Source: Byssochlamys sp. IMV 00236
Taxonomy: Eukaryota; Ascomycota; Eurotiomycetes; Eurotiales; Thermoascaceae
Assembly: GCA_001931875.2 (NCBI GenBank)
Contig: MSJH02000794.1
Coordinates: 1-64,000 of the forward strand
Direction of reading: 5' to 3'
Length of the DNA stretch: 64,000 nucleotides
The notes below the pieces were generated by a model. That model made no database searches and was not told the origin of the DNA. It saw nothing but the letters and a program-made list of their open reading frames with translations. How positions within the stretch are numbered: the first letter of the stretch is position 1; each line of letters begins with the position of its first letter. The position numbers and the translations under genes are program-made. Positions 24,933-36,351 of this stretch are shown here, piece after piece.

Positions 24933-27795
24933 ATGGAGAGCGTTGAATCGAGGATGTACCGCACCAATTCGGAGAGTTCTCCGAATAACACAGACTCGAT
25001 GGTAACAGTGCCGCTGTCGGACATCCAGTCAGATATCCAATCGAACCCCCAGACGCCCAATGAGTGGAAAACGTTTGATATTCCCGAGGTACCTGTGGAG
25101 GAAAGCGGAGAACAAGAGGGTCCCGTGGGAAATAACGCGGAGGGACAGACTACTCCTACCATCGATTGTAGCCCAACGACAGTGGAAGGCAGAGAACGCC
25201 GCGTATCAGACTCCTCAGAACGGTCGCGCAACAGTCGTCGCAGTGAGGCAGACTCTCCACCGGACAGTGAAGGGGTCAATTGGGAGGGATTGGAGAAGAC
25301 GGAGGAACTGGAGCCGCGCAATGAGGGGACAGATGAGGTTCGTACTCCTGGTGGGAATATGCCTGAGCATGATGACTGATGGAGCGTTTATAGTCTACGG
25401 CATTGCTACTCGCGCGTCTGGAGCAAGAGAATAATGCTCTGGCGACAAATCCCAAGTCTGGTCTGTCGAAAGCACGCTCTCGGGCAAAGTCCCGGCCTCC
25501 GTCCGTACAGCAGATCAAGAAACTGGTCAATGACCCCCGGTCGTCTGTCCGGTTCTCACAATTGCCAACTCCCCAAATGACGGAGCTGGAGTTCTGGGCT
25601 GCACTGGTGCAAGATTACCCACAGACAGCTCAAAGATTGCCTACTCTGACATCGAACAAAATCCGTAGCGGGGTGCCTCCTCCGCTGCGGGGCGTGGTCT
25701 GGCCCAGTATTGCTGGCGCGAGGGATATGCAGCTTCAGGAAGAGTTCCAAAGACTATGTGGAGAGACGAGTCCCTACGAAGGCCTGATTGGAAAAGACAT
25801 TGGGCGTAGCTTTCCCAATGTTGACATGTTCCGGGACCCGGACGGTGAGGGCCAGCAGATGTTGGCTCGGGTCCTCAAATGCTTCAGTCTCTACGACACA
25901 AAAATTGGTTATTGCCAGGGTCTGGGGTTTGTGGTAGGTCCCTTGCTGATGCATATGACGGATGCAGAAGCTTTCTGCGTCCTAGTCAGGTAAGCGATAA
26001 CGGCGAAGAAAAACGACATGTGTGGTAGGAAACTGACTTCTCGTCTAGACTCATGGACCACTACGGCCTTCGCTCGTGTTTCCTGCCAGACCTCTCAGGG
26101 CTACATCTCCGAATATACCAATTTCAGAATCTGCTCTGTCGCCATCGACCTGCTCTGTTTGCGCACTTGGAATCGCTACACATCGAGCCTGTCTATGTGT
26201 CGCAGTGGTTCCTTTCGTTTTTCGCTGTCACTTGCCCCTTGCCAATGCTTCTTCGCATCTACGACGTGCTCCTCCTGGAAGGTGCCTGTGAGACCTTGAT
26301 GCGGGTTGCACTGTCGTTGATGCAAAGGAACGAAAAGAAGCTCATGGCTTGCACGGAGTTTGAGGATGTTATGCAAATCCTGCTATCTAGGAGCCTCTGG
26401 GACACGTAAGTGTGGCTTGTCCGAAGATGTCGCTGTCCTTGACTAACTGTCTTCAATAGGTACGCTTGCCATGCGGATGATTTGGTGAACGATTTCGTCT
26501 CCTTGACTTCTCTTGTGTCGAAGGAGAGTCTACAATCTCTGGAGACCAGCTACAATCAATCACAGGGCGTGCAGACTGGAATCTCGTTCCCTCAGATGCA
26601 GGCAGCTGCATCTCGCTTCTTAGGCCGACTTTGGTCAGGTGGTTCCTCTACCAAGTCTCTGGCTCTCAATCCCAGCACGTCCAGCCTGTCGCGCCCTGCA
26701 AGCTCTATCCGGAGGTCCCCATCGAAACAGAGCGTGGCATCAACCCTCAACTCCTTCGAGTCTACATCTGACGCCAGCACAGCACCTACAGAGATGTCAC
26801 AGGATAGCCACAAGTCGAGGACGAAATCCGCCATATCGCAGAACAAAGACAAGGATCTTCATGGTCAGATTGAAGATCTATTAATGGCCTTGAGTGACTT
26901 GCAGCGAGAACAGGCGGAGCTTGCACAGGAGCTTCAGCGCGAACGTGAGGAGCGTGAGGAAGACCAGGAGTTAGCGAAATCGATGCTCAGTTATATCAAA
27001 GGACTAGAGGGCGACGGCCAACCAGCAGACATCGTTGCAAAGGCAGAAGAGCGGTTCCTTTGCACAGGTGCTAGACGAATGTCTATCGCGCAAACCAAAC
27101 ATGAACTGCGTGACGATGCCAATCGATGGAAGGAGAAGTATGAGCTCGAAGCAGCACGATGTAGCGATCTGGGAAGACGCATGGATGAATACGAACACGA
27201 GAATACCAAGGTCAAGGAGGAGCTCAGGGAGACCAGAGCTCGAGTACAGGACGGGTACCGCGAGAAGCAGAGGCTAGAAAAGGTCATCCTAGAACTGCGC
27301 AGCCGGAAATCCTCCGATAGCCCTGACCGGTCAAGCGCTGCACAAAGTGAGCCTGGAGACGTGGCCCAATCGCGTGGCCTACGGGAGCTCAAGCTCGTCC
27401 GGAGTAACTCGCAGAAGACGACTACTACTTCCCAGAAAGGCACTTGGAGCAAGCGTTCGAGCAGCCTAGGCTTGCAATCCGTCCTTTCCACGGAAAACAA
27501 TAAACCGGCTGGAGATGAAACGCTACTCTTGGAACTTGTCAACGCAAAGACGGCAGAGGCCGTTGCCAAACAAGAATTGGAGGAGGTGAAGGCGAAACTC
27601 GACTCGCTGCGAAAGATGTTCAGCAATCCCCATAATTCCGTCTCACGGGCGAGTACAGAAGACAGCATTGTGCCCACAATAGCCGTGGCTGCTGCCAAAG
27701 AACCAACCAAAACTACTTCGAGTGGTGGCTTCTTCAGCGGATGGGGGCGACGGACCCCCTCTACAAGCAATGCGACTTACACAGAGTCGAAGTGA
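24933..27795 (+). CDS. TBC-domain Rab GTPase-activating protein (Gyp5/EVI5-like)
   Basis: Exons 24933-25337, 25394-25989, 26049-26405 and 26460-27795 give 897 aa. Residues 1-215 are low-complexity, acidic and Ser-rich. The TBC domain spans about 225-450 and has both catalytic fingers: the arginine in IGKDIGRSFPN (Arg about 273) and the glutamine in YCQGLGFV (Gln about 310). Further TBC blocks are visible (VYVSQWFLSFFA, RIYDVLLLEG). Residues about 590-720 are a strong Glu/Lys/Arg coiled coil, a layout shared with Gyp5 and EVI5-type GAPs. The protein would speed GTP hydrolysis on a Rab, probably in Golgi-to-surface traffic; the Rab partner cannot be read from the sequence. The C-terminus ends in a Ser/Gly-rich stretch with SGGFFSGWGRR. 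The three introns are 54-59 nt. Confidence 0.9.
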
Positions 27796-28741
27796 TATGA
27801 CCCCTTTACCTTACCGTGGTATATGATTACTAGATCTTTTTTTTTTCTGGGAGTTTCGGATGTTGCTTCTGGGACTTTCTTGGCGTACATTTGCCTTCTC
27901 ATGCAAGGGACACTGTATCCTTATTGATGCTCTTCGAAATGACATGATATCCATCTGTTTGTTTCTTTGTACTGTATATACACAGACACTCCTTTTCTCT
28001 AATTGCCTCCGGAGCCTTTCTGGATGTATATATACGTTTGCCTTCGCACATTTTCTTACTTTACTTATCATCTCCCCATATGACGCTTGCTCAGCCATTT
28101 GACATTTCTTTTATTGGTGAAACTGAACAGGGTCTGGATGGCCAATTTAGTGCTAGGCTTGTTTTCAGTGAATGAAAGCGATAACCCCGGACGGATTGAG
28201 ATCATGAACTCGAGAATAAGATCACTGCTGGTGTCCGAATAATCTCGAAAGAGTCATTACTGATAAAACAATCTGTATCTGGGAAGACTTCAGGCAGGCC
28301 CCTACACATACTTAATAAGGGCAGCGAAACCGGCTTGGCTCAGCTATTCGACTTATCGTTATGAATACCATAGGTGCACACTGTAACACTATCCGAAGAC
28401 TCCCGGTAAGGCTCGGGAAGGTTAAAATAACTTGACAGCTTAGTTATGGCCAATACAGAATCAAGAATCGAATTGTGGCGTCGTAGCTACGCGTGGGTAG
28501 AACTTGATGTTCATCCGCGACGACAGGATTACATCATGAGCCCTTTCATACCTGATGTCAGTATTAACTATCGTGTACAGAGTTAAGACAAGATAGATCG
28601 ATTTGAAGGACACATAATTTCTTAGAACTTTTCTTTTTTGATCTTGGCTATTCTCAAGAATTATTTTTATTTTTCTTTCATAGTTATACGGAATATCCCC
28701 ATCACCACTCTGTATATACATACAGACAGACATCCAAAACA
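27796..28741. other. Intergenic region
   Basis: This 946-bp stretch contains the 3' end of the TBC-domain gene (with a poly-T run at about 27838-27846) and the promoter of the PEBP gene. No gene is supported. Confidence 0.4.
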
Positions 28742-29651
28742 ATGACGACCGACGTCCAAACCATTTTCGAAAAAGAGAGTATCATCCCTGATATTCTCGC
28801 GCCGGGGACGAAAGTCCCACGTAATCTGAAAGTGATCTGGCCCAACGCGAAGCTCGAGAAGCCTGGCCAGATGATCGAGCGCGATGAGACACAGCCTCAG
28901 CCGACACTGTTCGTTGAGCCGAGTGTGAGTTTCTTTTTACCGATCAGTCATGCAGAGTTGAGGTCGATGGCTAATAATTTGTCTGGGTTCTAGCCGGAGG
29001 ATAAGGAGTCGCAGCCTATTTATACGCTTTTGATGGTTGATCCGGTTCGTGGTTCCCTAATTACTTACGGAGATATCAAATGGCGTGTTTGGCTAATGCA
29101 TGAAATTAAAGGACCTCACGCACCGCAATGATAAGTATTTCGGTCAAGTACGCCATTGGCTCACTACTCGAGTGACTGTTAGTCCAACGGGCCAAGTCAA
29201 TGTCTCTAAGGACAGGGATATTTCTCCTTATGTTGGTCCGGCTCCGATTCCGGCGCATTATTTCACTCTTGGGTATGTTCCGGGCTTAAAACAAAAAACT
29301 ATTATTACCAAGAAGGGAACCTACGGGACGAGGATTCTGACAGAATTAACCAGAAAACCCCATCCATCGCGCTACACGTTCCTCCTACTACGTCATAAAA
29401 CCGGCGTTGCTCTCCCAGAACTCAATCCGGATAGTCTACGCGCCGCGTATGAAGGCTCGCCCGGCGAATTCGGCCAGCCGACGCAGGACATTGTTGATAG
29501 GATGAGGTTCAGTACGGAGCAATTCATCGAGCGGAACAAGATGGAAGTCGTAGCGGGGACATTTATGCTCGTTGAAGGCAACGCGAAGAGTGCGGTGAAG
29601 AATGCCTCGTTGGTTGCGCAGGGATTGGCGGATAAGATGATGGGGAAATAG
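28742..29651 (+). CDS. PEBP-family protein (TFS1/carboxypeptidase Y inhibitor-like)
   Basis: Exons are 28742-28924, 28994-29044 and 29112-29651, with a probable further intron at 29273-29353. The product is 230 aa if that intron is removed or 257 aa if it is kept. The ligand-pocket signature is visible: LMVDPDLTHR (the DPDxP-like strand), then YFGQVRHWL (the GxxxHW block), then PAPIPAHYF and, after the candidate intron, RYTFLLLRH. Removing the intron joins these last blocks as PEBP proteins normally have them. Family members bind phospholipid head groups or inhibit carboxypeptidase Y; the role here is not determined. There is no signal peptide, so the protein is probably cytosolic. Codons are less biased to C/G in the third position than in the core genes nearby. 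Confidence 0.82.
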
Positions 29652-29933
29652 ATTAAGTAGGGTTGAGAGTGTTTAAGAAAGTAGTTAATGTGAGAATGAA
29701 ATCGGAATGATATATCTGTTTTAGATTGGTTTAGTGGATGGTGGCTGTCTGTAGATTTAATCAGGATGCTGCCTCAAAAAGCTATGCGACAACTGGTATA
29801 CTGATTTACATTCTCGACCTAGAGTTTCGGGCTTTTTTCAGAAAAGATATTCGGCTCAAAGAGTATGATTAATAATGTTCGTGCTTATGTGTCTACTTAA
29901 TGCTGCATCTCTTTTTTGTCACTCTGAAGATTT

Positions 29934-32609
29934 TCAGAATTGATATGGAGACATGCTCGGTGGCAGATCCTCAATATGCGTGCCCCAAGAGCTTTCCTTT
30001 CGTCCCAGCTCAATCTCCAGCAGTCCCCCTTCAAGGAAGAAGTCATGTGATATCCAGTTCTTCGTCCATGGTTTACCATCCCTTTTGACGCTTTGGATGT
30101 AAATAGCTTCGTAGCTGGGATCAAAGTTGACGTTTCGAACCGTAGCGACCTTTCCGGTGGCGCTATTTTTGATGCTGATTTCCTTGAAGAACGGAGGGTT
30201 GATGAGGTATACGTCTTGTCCGGGAACTGGCCAGAGGCCCAACATGCTCAGCACGACGAAGGAACCCATGGCACCGCTGTCATCGTTTCCGGGGATACCA
30301 GATACAGATGTGTTGAATAACGAGGGAATATACTCATGTGCCTGTTTAGCGGATAATCCAGGTCGACCAGCGTAGTGGAACTGATAGACGGTGAGAAAGG
30401 ATTGCTCGTCGCCGACGTAGAGCAGGCCGGAGTCGTGCAGGAAAGATAACCGAGAAAGAAATTCATCTCGACCCCCTAGTGTGGAAATAAGTGATGCCAT
30501 ATCCTGTGGGACGTAACTGTTTCAGAGAGGTTAGAATCTTTCACTCCTTTGGTGATCGCCTTAGACATATGTACTCACAATGTGTATAACCAGCAACTGC
30601 CTTCGTACGTCTCATGGCCTTGCGGATTCAGATAGCACGAGGTAAAATCAAGCAATGGGCTGCAGAAGATGGGGTCCTGGAATCCCCAAGTCCCATTCGG
30701 ATAGCGAGGCTGCAAGAAGCCCGTGAAATTGGTACTGATGCCATTGATCGACGATGTCTGGTTCGCCTTGAACATGTTGCGCCAGTTGGATGAACGCTGG
30801 GTATACTTCGTGTAGTCATCCGGATGACCCATGCGAGAAGCCATCTCCGCTATACAGAAATCATTGTATGCATACTCTACTGTCCGTGAGATACTGCGAG
30901 TGTGTGTGCCAGTCCCGAGGAGGTCAATGTCATCAGTCGGGATATATCCGAGAGTCTTCCAGCTCTGAAGACCTCCGCGTCCTTCGACGTCCCAATTGGG
31001 TGGCTCAACTTCTGCATCTTTCACAACTGCCTCATATGCAGTGGTCCAGTCGATATCAGCTACCTTCTTTAAGAAAGCGTCCGCAATAACAACATCTGCA
31101 TTTGAACCACCTTGAGTGTACCCCTTGCAGAGTGACATTCGACAGTCGGGCAAATACCCTACATGACGGTATATGTCGATTAGACTGCGGATCATGCGTG
31201 ACTGAGATAAAGGGTCTAGGAGGGTTAAAAGTGGATGAATACTGCGAAATGAGTCCCATATGCTGTAGTCTACCTGTTAGTCGTCCATATGCGTTACTAG
31301 TGAAGGTAACTAACCAGTAGTAACTGTCATAGTAAGGTTCGTCACTCTCCCAGAGTGGATTCTCTCCTGTGTAGTCCTGTGGACTAATCATCGACCTATA
31401 CGCGCCACTCCAGAAGGTTTCTTGCAGATCTGTTGAGACGCCTGTGGCGTCAACACTGATGACTTCTAGCTTCTGCCTCCATGCAGTTTCAGCACTAGAA
31501 ACAAGATCGTCGAAATCATAGCCTGGAATCTCGTTCTCAGAGTTGGCGCAGGCTTTCTCGACACTGATAAAGCTGACACCAGCGCGGGCTGCAATCACAT
31601 TATCTGCGGGAGCAAAGAACTGTACAAATGCGCCTGCTGTAGTATAGGCTGCACCTACAGAGACAGTCTTGGTGTCCGTACTACTGTTATCGTTAATGAA
31701 TACCCCAGTATCTCGGATTTCAGCACCCTTGAAATCAACACAGAAATACATGTTATAGCTTCCTATCCCAAAACTGGGGTTGAAGGTACCATTTCCGGTC
31801 AGTCGCCCGGTGGAAGGATCAACAGACGCCTGTGCCTTTGAGCGAGACCGGGGCAGATCAATGAGGTCAACAAGAATGACAGGACCCGTAGCAGACGCAG
31901 TTCCGTTGGAGAGGGGAGCGAAAGAGGTGTTACTGGCTGGAAAGGTGAACCTGTATAGAGCAGAATGATTGGAAACCGTCATTTCAGCATGGATCCCGTT
32001 CTCCAGAGAGATATTGAATGAGCCGGGTCGAGCTTTAACAGAATCTTTGACCCATTGGACCCCTCTGGCTGGACTTGTCCATTCACAATTGTTGAGGTCA
32101 TCCCCCGGGCATGCTAGTTGGGGGAAAATGGGAAAGTTTCCCATAGAAGGTGACTAAGAATGATCAGATATTTATGAATGAAGTAGTGTATTACAATGCT
32201 TCGAAAGGAGGCTACTCACACCACCCGTGCCCGAATCATGCATGTGAGAGAAGCCAGTTACAATGCTCGTATCGTAAGCAAAGCCTGCCTGGTTTTCTCC
32301 AACAGTATCTGCAACTGCCTTGGCCATGCCTTATCCATTCTCAGTAAAAGATACTTTGTTGAGGACAGTAGTGACCACTCACCAAAAGGCAGTGTTGCGC
32401 CAGGGAATACATGCCCTATCCAGTTTTAGCTATATCCGGTTACATCTTGTGCTAAAACACTAACCTCCATTTGCTGTCCCGATAAGAGGATCAACGAAAT
32501 CCAAGACATCAAAAGACCCAGTATAAGCGTCTTCCGCGTCCGCAAAGAGAGCGAGAAGTACAGCGCCAAGTGCTCCAACAGGGCCCTTCAAGGGAGAGAA
32601 CGACCTCAT
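29934..32609 (-). CDS. Secreted GH92 alpha-1,2-mannosidase
   Basis: Exons 32609-32465, 32415-32383, 32329-32220, 32153-31315, 31262-30579 and 30516-29934 give 797 aa. The start is the ATG at 32609; the reading frame extends further up but has no earlier ATG. Residues 1-25 have a hydrophobic core (GALGAVLLALFAD) fitting a signal peptide. The mature protein opens with FVDPLIGTANGGHVFPGATL, the usual GH92 start, followed by GFSHMHDSGTGG. Later blocks are the GYTQGGSNADVV loop and the catalytic-side GIPGNDDSGAMGSFVVLSML near the C-terminus. GH92 enzymes are calcium-dependent exo-alpha-mannosidases acting on mannans and N-glycans. Several N-glycosylation sites are present. The second coding exon is only 33 nt. 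It converges with the PEBP gene, 282 bp away. Confidence 0.92.
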
Positions 32610-34765
32610 TTTTGGAAGAGGACGAAACGCGTCAAAGGCAGGGTACACCAAAGAGCGTCTCTGCAGACGTGAAAGGATACGATGACTTAGATAGGGATTT
32701 CATACCCTGGATGTGGCGATCGAGGCGCTTTTTGATGGGCTATCACCCATATCCATCATGCCATGTGCGGCTGCAAGGGGAAGGCGACATTCCTATCCGT
32801 CAAAGTTATGGGGAAGAGCTCACCGGGAAGACAACCCCGCCTCAACACAACGTGGGGTCAGCTTGAGATCTCCAGGGTTTATTTGTATCTTGAGTTGGCC
32901 AACGCATCGGACAGGGTGTGGATTGGCTGCAGGCTTTTTCGAGTCGCGATGCTTGTTCCTACTAAATGTTTAGCGCACCGTGTTAAGTAGTACTAGCCAC
33001 GGGAAGATCGCCATGTTTTGGCGTCGCCGAGGTAGACTAGGTACTACCCTCAGTAAGTTTGCTAGGATAATCACTCCGTACGATAAATCCGCAAGAGTGT
33101 CATATCCAACGATGGCGTTACAGACCGAGGGTCAGGGTAGCGTTGAGGAAACAAAGAGAAAGGAATTAAAAATTCCGTTGGCCTTTCCACATGTTCATTT
33201 TTGTCTATTGCAGACCGGATTATATCCAGGGTAACTATCGCATTCGCCTGTCCAAAGTCAGCTCCAATCGAGCAACGATTATACCCTGCAATTCGCCGAA
33301 GATGGTACTTTTCAGATCACCGTGTTTTCAGATCCCCACTTTACTGAAAGTATATTAACTCATTCAAGGCCACTATATGGCCTCTAAAACGATTGCTTCT
33401 TCAGACGAACATAGCATAATATGTATCCCAAGCTGAAAGCTTCATGAATACCTGGAAGCTGCTGAACACAGAAGATTTGCTATCATGATAGGTATTTCAA
33501 CGGTGTATCTTATATATCGATACACAAGGCTATACCGTTTGCTGTGCAAAGAGGTGTCCGGCAGTAACCAGAACCGAGGTTGTCATTCGTGGGAAATTTG
33601 GGTTTCCTATCATCTTGTTGTCAAGCGGAGTAGTGAACTAATTGTTACATTCCGCAGGAAAAACAATTAGCCGTCACCCTATGCGCAATTGCACTGTAGC
33701 GTGGAGAACGGCAGGCCTAATTTCAAGGTGTGTATAGCTAATGATCAGAGAACACATAGTAACTATTCAGACTTGAATTCGAAATTTTGTATCACGTGTG
33801 TTCTTATCTTACTTGATGTACTCGTGGAAAGCACCATTATCTTGAAGACTGAGACAGTTAAAAGAAATTGAAGCACCATAGTTGATCTTTGATGTTGTAA
33901 TCCCATTGACGTAACGTTAGTTCATAGGTCTATTATCATCATCTATTTATCGTCTATATCTATACCGCGTTGATGCAGTGGTAGTTTGCCCAAGCGACGC
34001 CGTTGGCACACGTGAACCGCTACACGGTCGCTGAGATCCTAGTGATCGACTGATAGGGATGCCGACTTTCACGGAAAGATCCCATATTGCATTTCGGGGG
34101 ACTTCGAAGTTCGAACACAGATTGTTGATGGCGGATGAAGTGACGGAGTATATTTCCGTATCGGGTAAGACTCTCCACCGGCACGCCGATAAGCGAACCC
34201 CAGATTTTCGCATAGGATCTCAAACTCTCAAACGCTGCGACAAACTTCCTGTGCGCTTATATAACGAAGCCCCGGAAACTTCGGATGCAGCGAAGTGAAA
34301 TTGACAGCATCAACGGTGGGGTATCTGCTGCAGAGAATCTGGGGTATTTTGCTTATTCATCGGCTAGCAAACTCTCTTTCAAAGTCGAGAGCAGGAGACC
34401 AGCTCCGCTCGCAGAAGCCGACGGTTAGTGCCGCAATGTAACCGCGGCAAGCTGGCTGACGCAGTAGGGACCGAGGGTAAGATTGCACAAGGCCGGATGC
34501 GCGACAGAGGTCTGTGGAAAAAAATCACCAGCGGCTTTTCTCCCAGTCTGTTAGATCTTGGGAAGGAATCTTTCTGCTGTCCTCGTCCTGGTATAAGCAG
34601 GCTCGGGAAGAGTGATTGGAGCGCCTTCGTAGGCTAGGACCATCGTAACTAGAGACTGCATCGAAAAGAAGAATCACGCCCTCTGTAATGGGCATTGTGA
34701 GACAGAGAACAGTACCCAGCCTTATGTCGGATTGATGAAATCGAGCGAGTCTCGTAGAATTGATT
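32610..34765. other. Intergenic region
   Basis: This 2.2-kb stretch lies upstream of the GH92 gene and downstream of the PHD-finger gene. Reading frames are short (below 100 codons), overlap on both strands and match nothing I know. Confidence 0.4.
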
Positions 34766-35791
34766 TCAAAACACGTCTGAGATGATCCTGTCCCATGACC
34801 GCTCAGAGACATCAGGAGGAATCAGAGAAGCAACCGAATTGTTGGAGGAAGTATATGTCCGTGTGGCAGAAGGACTGCGTCGAAGAGAGAGAGCAGGATC
34901 GCGTGAAGATAAGCGCGAGCTCAAATTTAGTCTGAGCTGTGAATTTTCTCTTCTCAGCTTCGCATTTTCTTCCCTCAGCGATTCGGCCTCTTTCAGAGAC
35001 TGATCGCTGGATTCAGCCTGCTGGATGATCCTCCCTAACTGAAGAAGAAAGTCTGGTCGGTAGTCTTGGCTGGAAGGGAGTCCACCGTACTCTGCTAGGA
35101 AATCTCTTGCTCGAGTCGTAGGGTCGATATTGGGACGGAAGGGTATGGTCGAATTGGGCCATAGATCGCCCACGTCGGCAGAGAATTGGAGGTGAGGAGT
35201 GCTTACTCGACCTGCGGGCGAACCATGCTCACTATGATTGTGACTCATGGATGCTGTGCGTCTATCAGCTTCGGTGACACTGGGGGAGACACTCCGTGAG
35301 ATGTCAGACGGTGGTGCGCTTGGGAGTATTCTCGGTGGGGAGATATCCCAGTGCTTCTCTTTGCAGGAGGGACAATGAAAATCCTCGAAGTTCCCTGGCA
35401 CAGGAGACGCAGGTACACAGGATGTGTGATATGACCTGCAGCATGTCTTGCACAAAAGTAGATTATCTGGCTTTCGACACTCGTGGCAGATGAAATTGTG
35501 AGGTTTGCCAGCCTCTACATTACCGAATGCATTAGCGTGTCTGGAAAGTATAATGTTTGTCAAGGGAGACTTACTGATCCAATCCGTATAGATTTGACTG
35601 TGCTCCCGTTCAGAAATCAAGCCCGTGGCAAATGGAAGTGTAGATACATCCCGCAGTTCTGAAGATAAGTCCCCCGTTGAGCTACTGGGTGTAGCGCTAT
35701 CATCGGGCCTCCTACGCTTGAGTGGCGGTTGATACCTCTGATCTGGAGGCCTTTGGGGAACGGCAAAGCCCAAGAAGGTCGAGCGGAGCAT
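34766..35791 (-). CDS. PHD-finger protein
   Basis: Modelled as exons 35791-35575 and 35514-34766 (321 aa). The frame also stays open through the 60-nt intron, which would give 341 aa. Residues after the intron carry one PHD zinc finger: CHEC, CKTC, then SYHTSC and CPSC, the Cys4-His-Cys3 pattern that reads the histone H3 tail in this family. The centre is Ser/Pro-rich. A coiled coil (about the last 110 residues, around EESLREENAKLRRENSQLRL-like heptads) precedes a basic, Ser-rich end. The protein is probably a chromatin factor; no catalytic domain is visible. The start was set at the ATG at 35791 because the frame further up has only a GTG. The gene is divergent from the Zn2Cys6 regulator, 560 bp away. 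Confidence 0.75.
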   Translation of the reverse strand: MLRSTFLGFAVPQRPPDQRYQPPLKRRRPDDSATPSSSTGDLSSELRDVSTLPFATGLISEREHSQIYTDWISKSPLTNIILSRHANAFGNVEAGKPHNFICHECRKPDNLLLCKTCCRSYHTSCVPASPVPGNFEDFHCPSCKEKHWDISPPRILPSAPPSDISRSVSPSVTEADRRTASMSHNHSEHGSPAGRVSTPHLQFSADVGDLWPNSTIPFRPNIDPTTRARDFLAEYGGLPSSQDYRPDFLLQLGRIIQQAESSDQSLKEAESLREENAKLRRENSQLRLNLSSRLSSRDPALSLRRSPSATRTYTSSNNSVASLIPPDVSERSWDRIISDVF

Positions 35792-36351
35792 GATGAGGAT
35801 CAGACACCCAGAGGACCTGCTCGATGCTCCCAGCGGCACTCTTGCACTCTTGCACCTGAGGATAATGAGGTCGGGAAGGGCCCTCGTCTCGAAGGGCGCG
35901 ACCAGATAATCATTCTGCCGGAGTACATGCGGGCGGTGAGACTGGCAGCGGGGGCCTCATCGCCAACGGTCGAGATGGGTGATTTGCCCCGAGTTTCTCC
36001 CGAATGCCGGGTATCACGTGACCTGAGTTCCTGCCTGCTCCATCCTGCGCGATATTAAAAGAATCTACCGGGTGGCCATGCCAGCGCACTATTGACTGAT
36101 CAGCGGGTTTCCAGGGGCTAGATATGTTCGAGAATCTTCACAATCTCAAGGATTGACGTCTGGTCAAGCAGCAGCCTGCGGATCCTGTTCAGGGTCCATC
36201 CCGTTCACCAGTTGCACCAAGAGCTTGGCATCGCTGGGCATACACTGGATCGTTATTAAGACGCAAGACCAAACAGGCACGTGTCCTGTCTTCTGACCAC
36301 GCAAGAAAGAAGAGTGAATATCTGTTGAGAAAGAAGACCAAAGGAGGGATC
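35792..36351. promoter_or_regulatory. Divergent promoter region, PHD-finger gene / Zn2Cys6 gene
   Basis: This 560-bp stretch separates two divergent start codons. No further gene and no named site are supported. Confidence 0.45.

Noticed and set aside
33961..34030. tRNA-like start (GATGCAGTGGTAG)
   Set aside because: No matching acceptor stem, no B-box at the right distance and no cloverleaf could be drawn.
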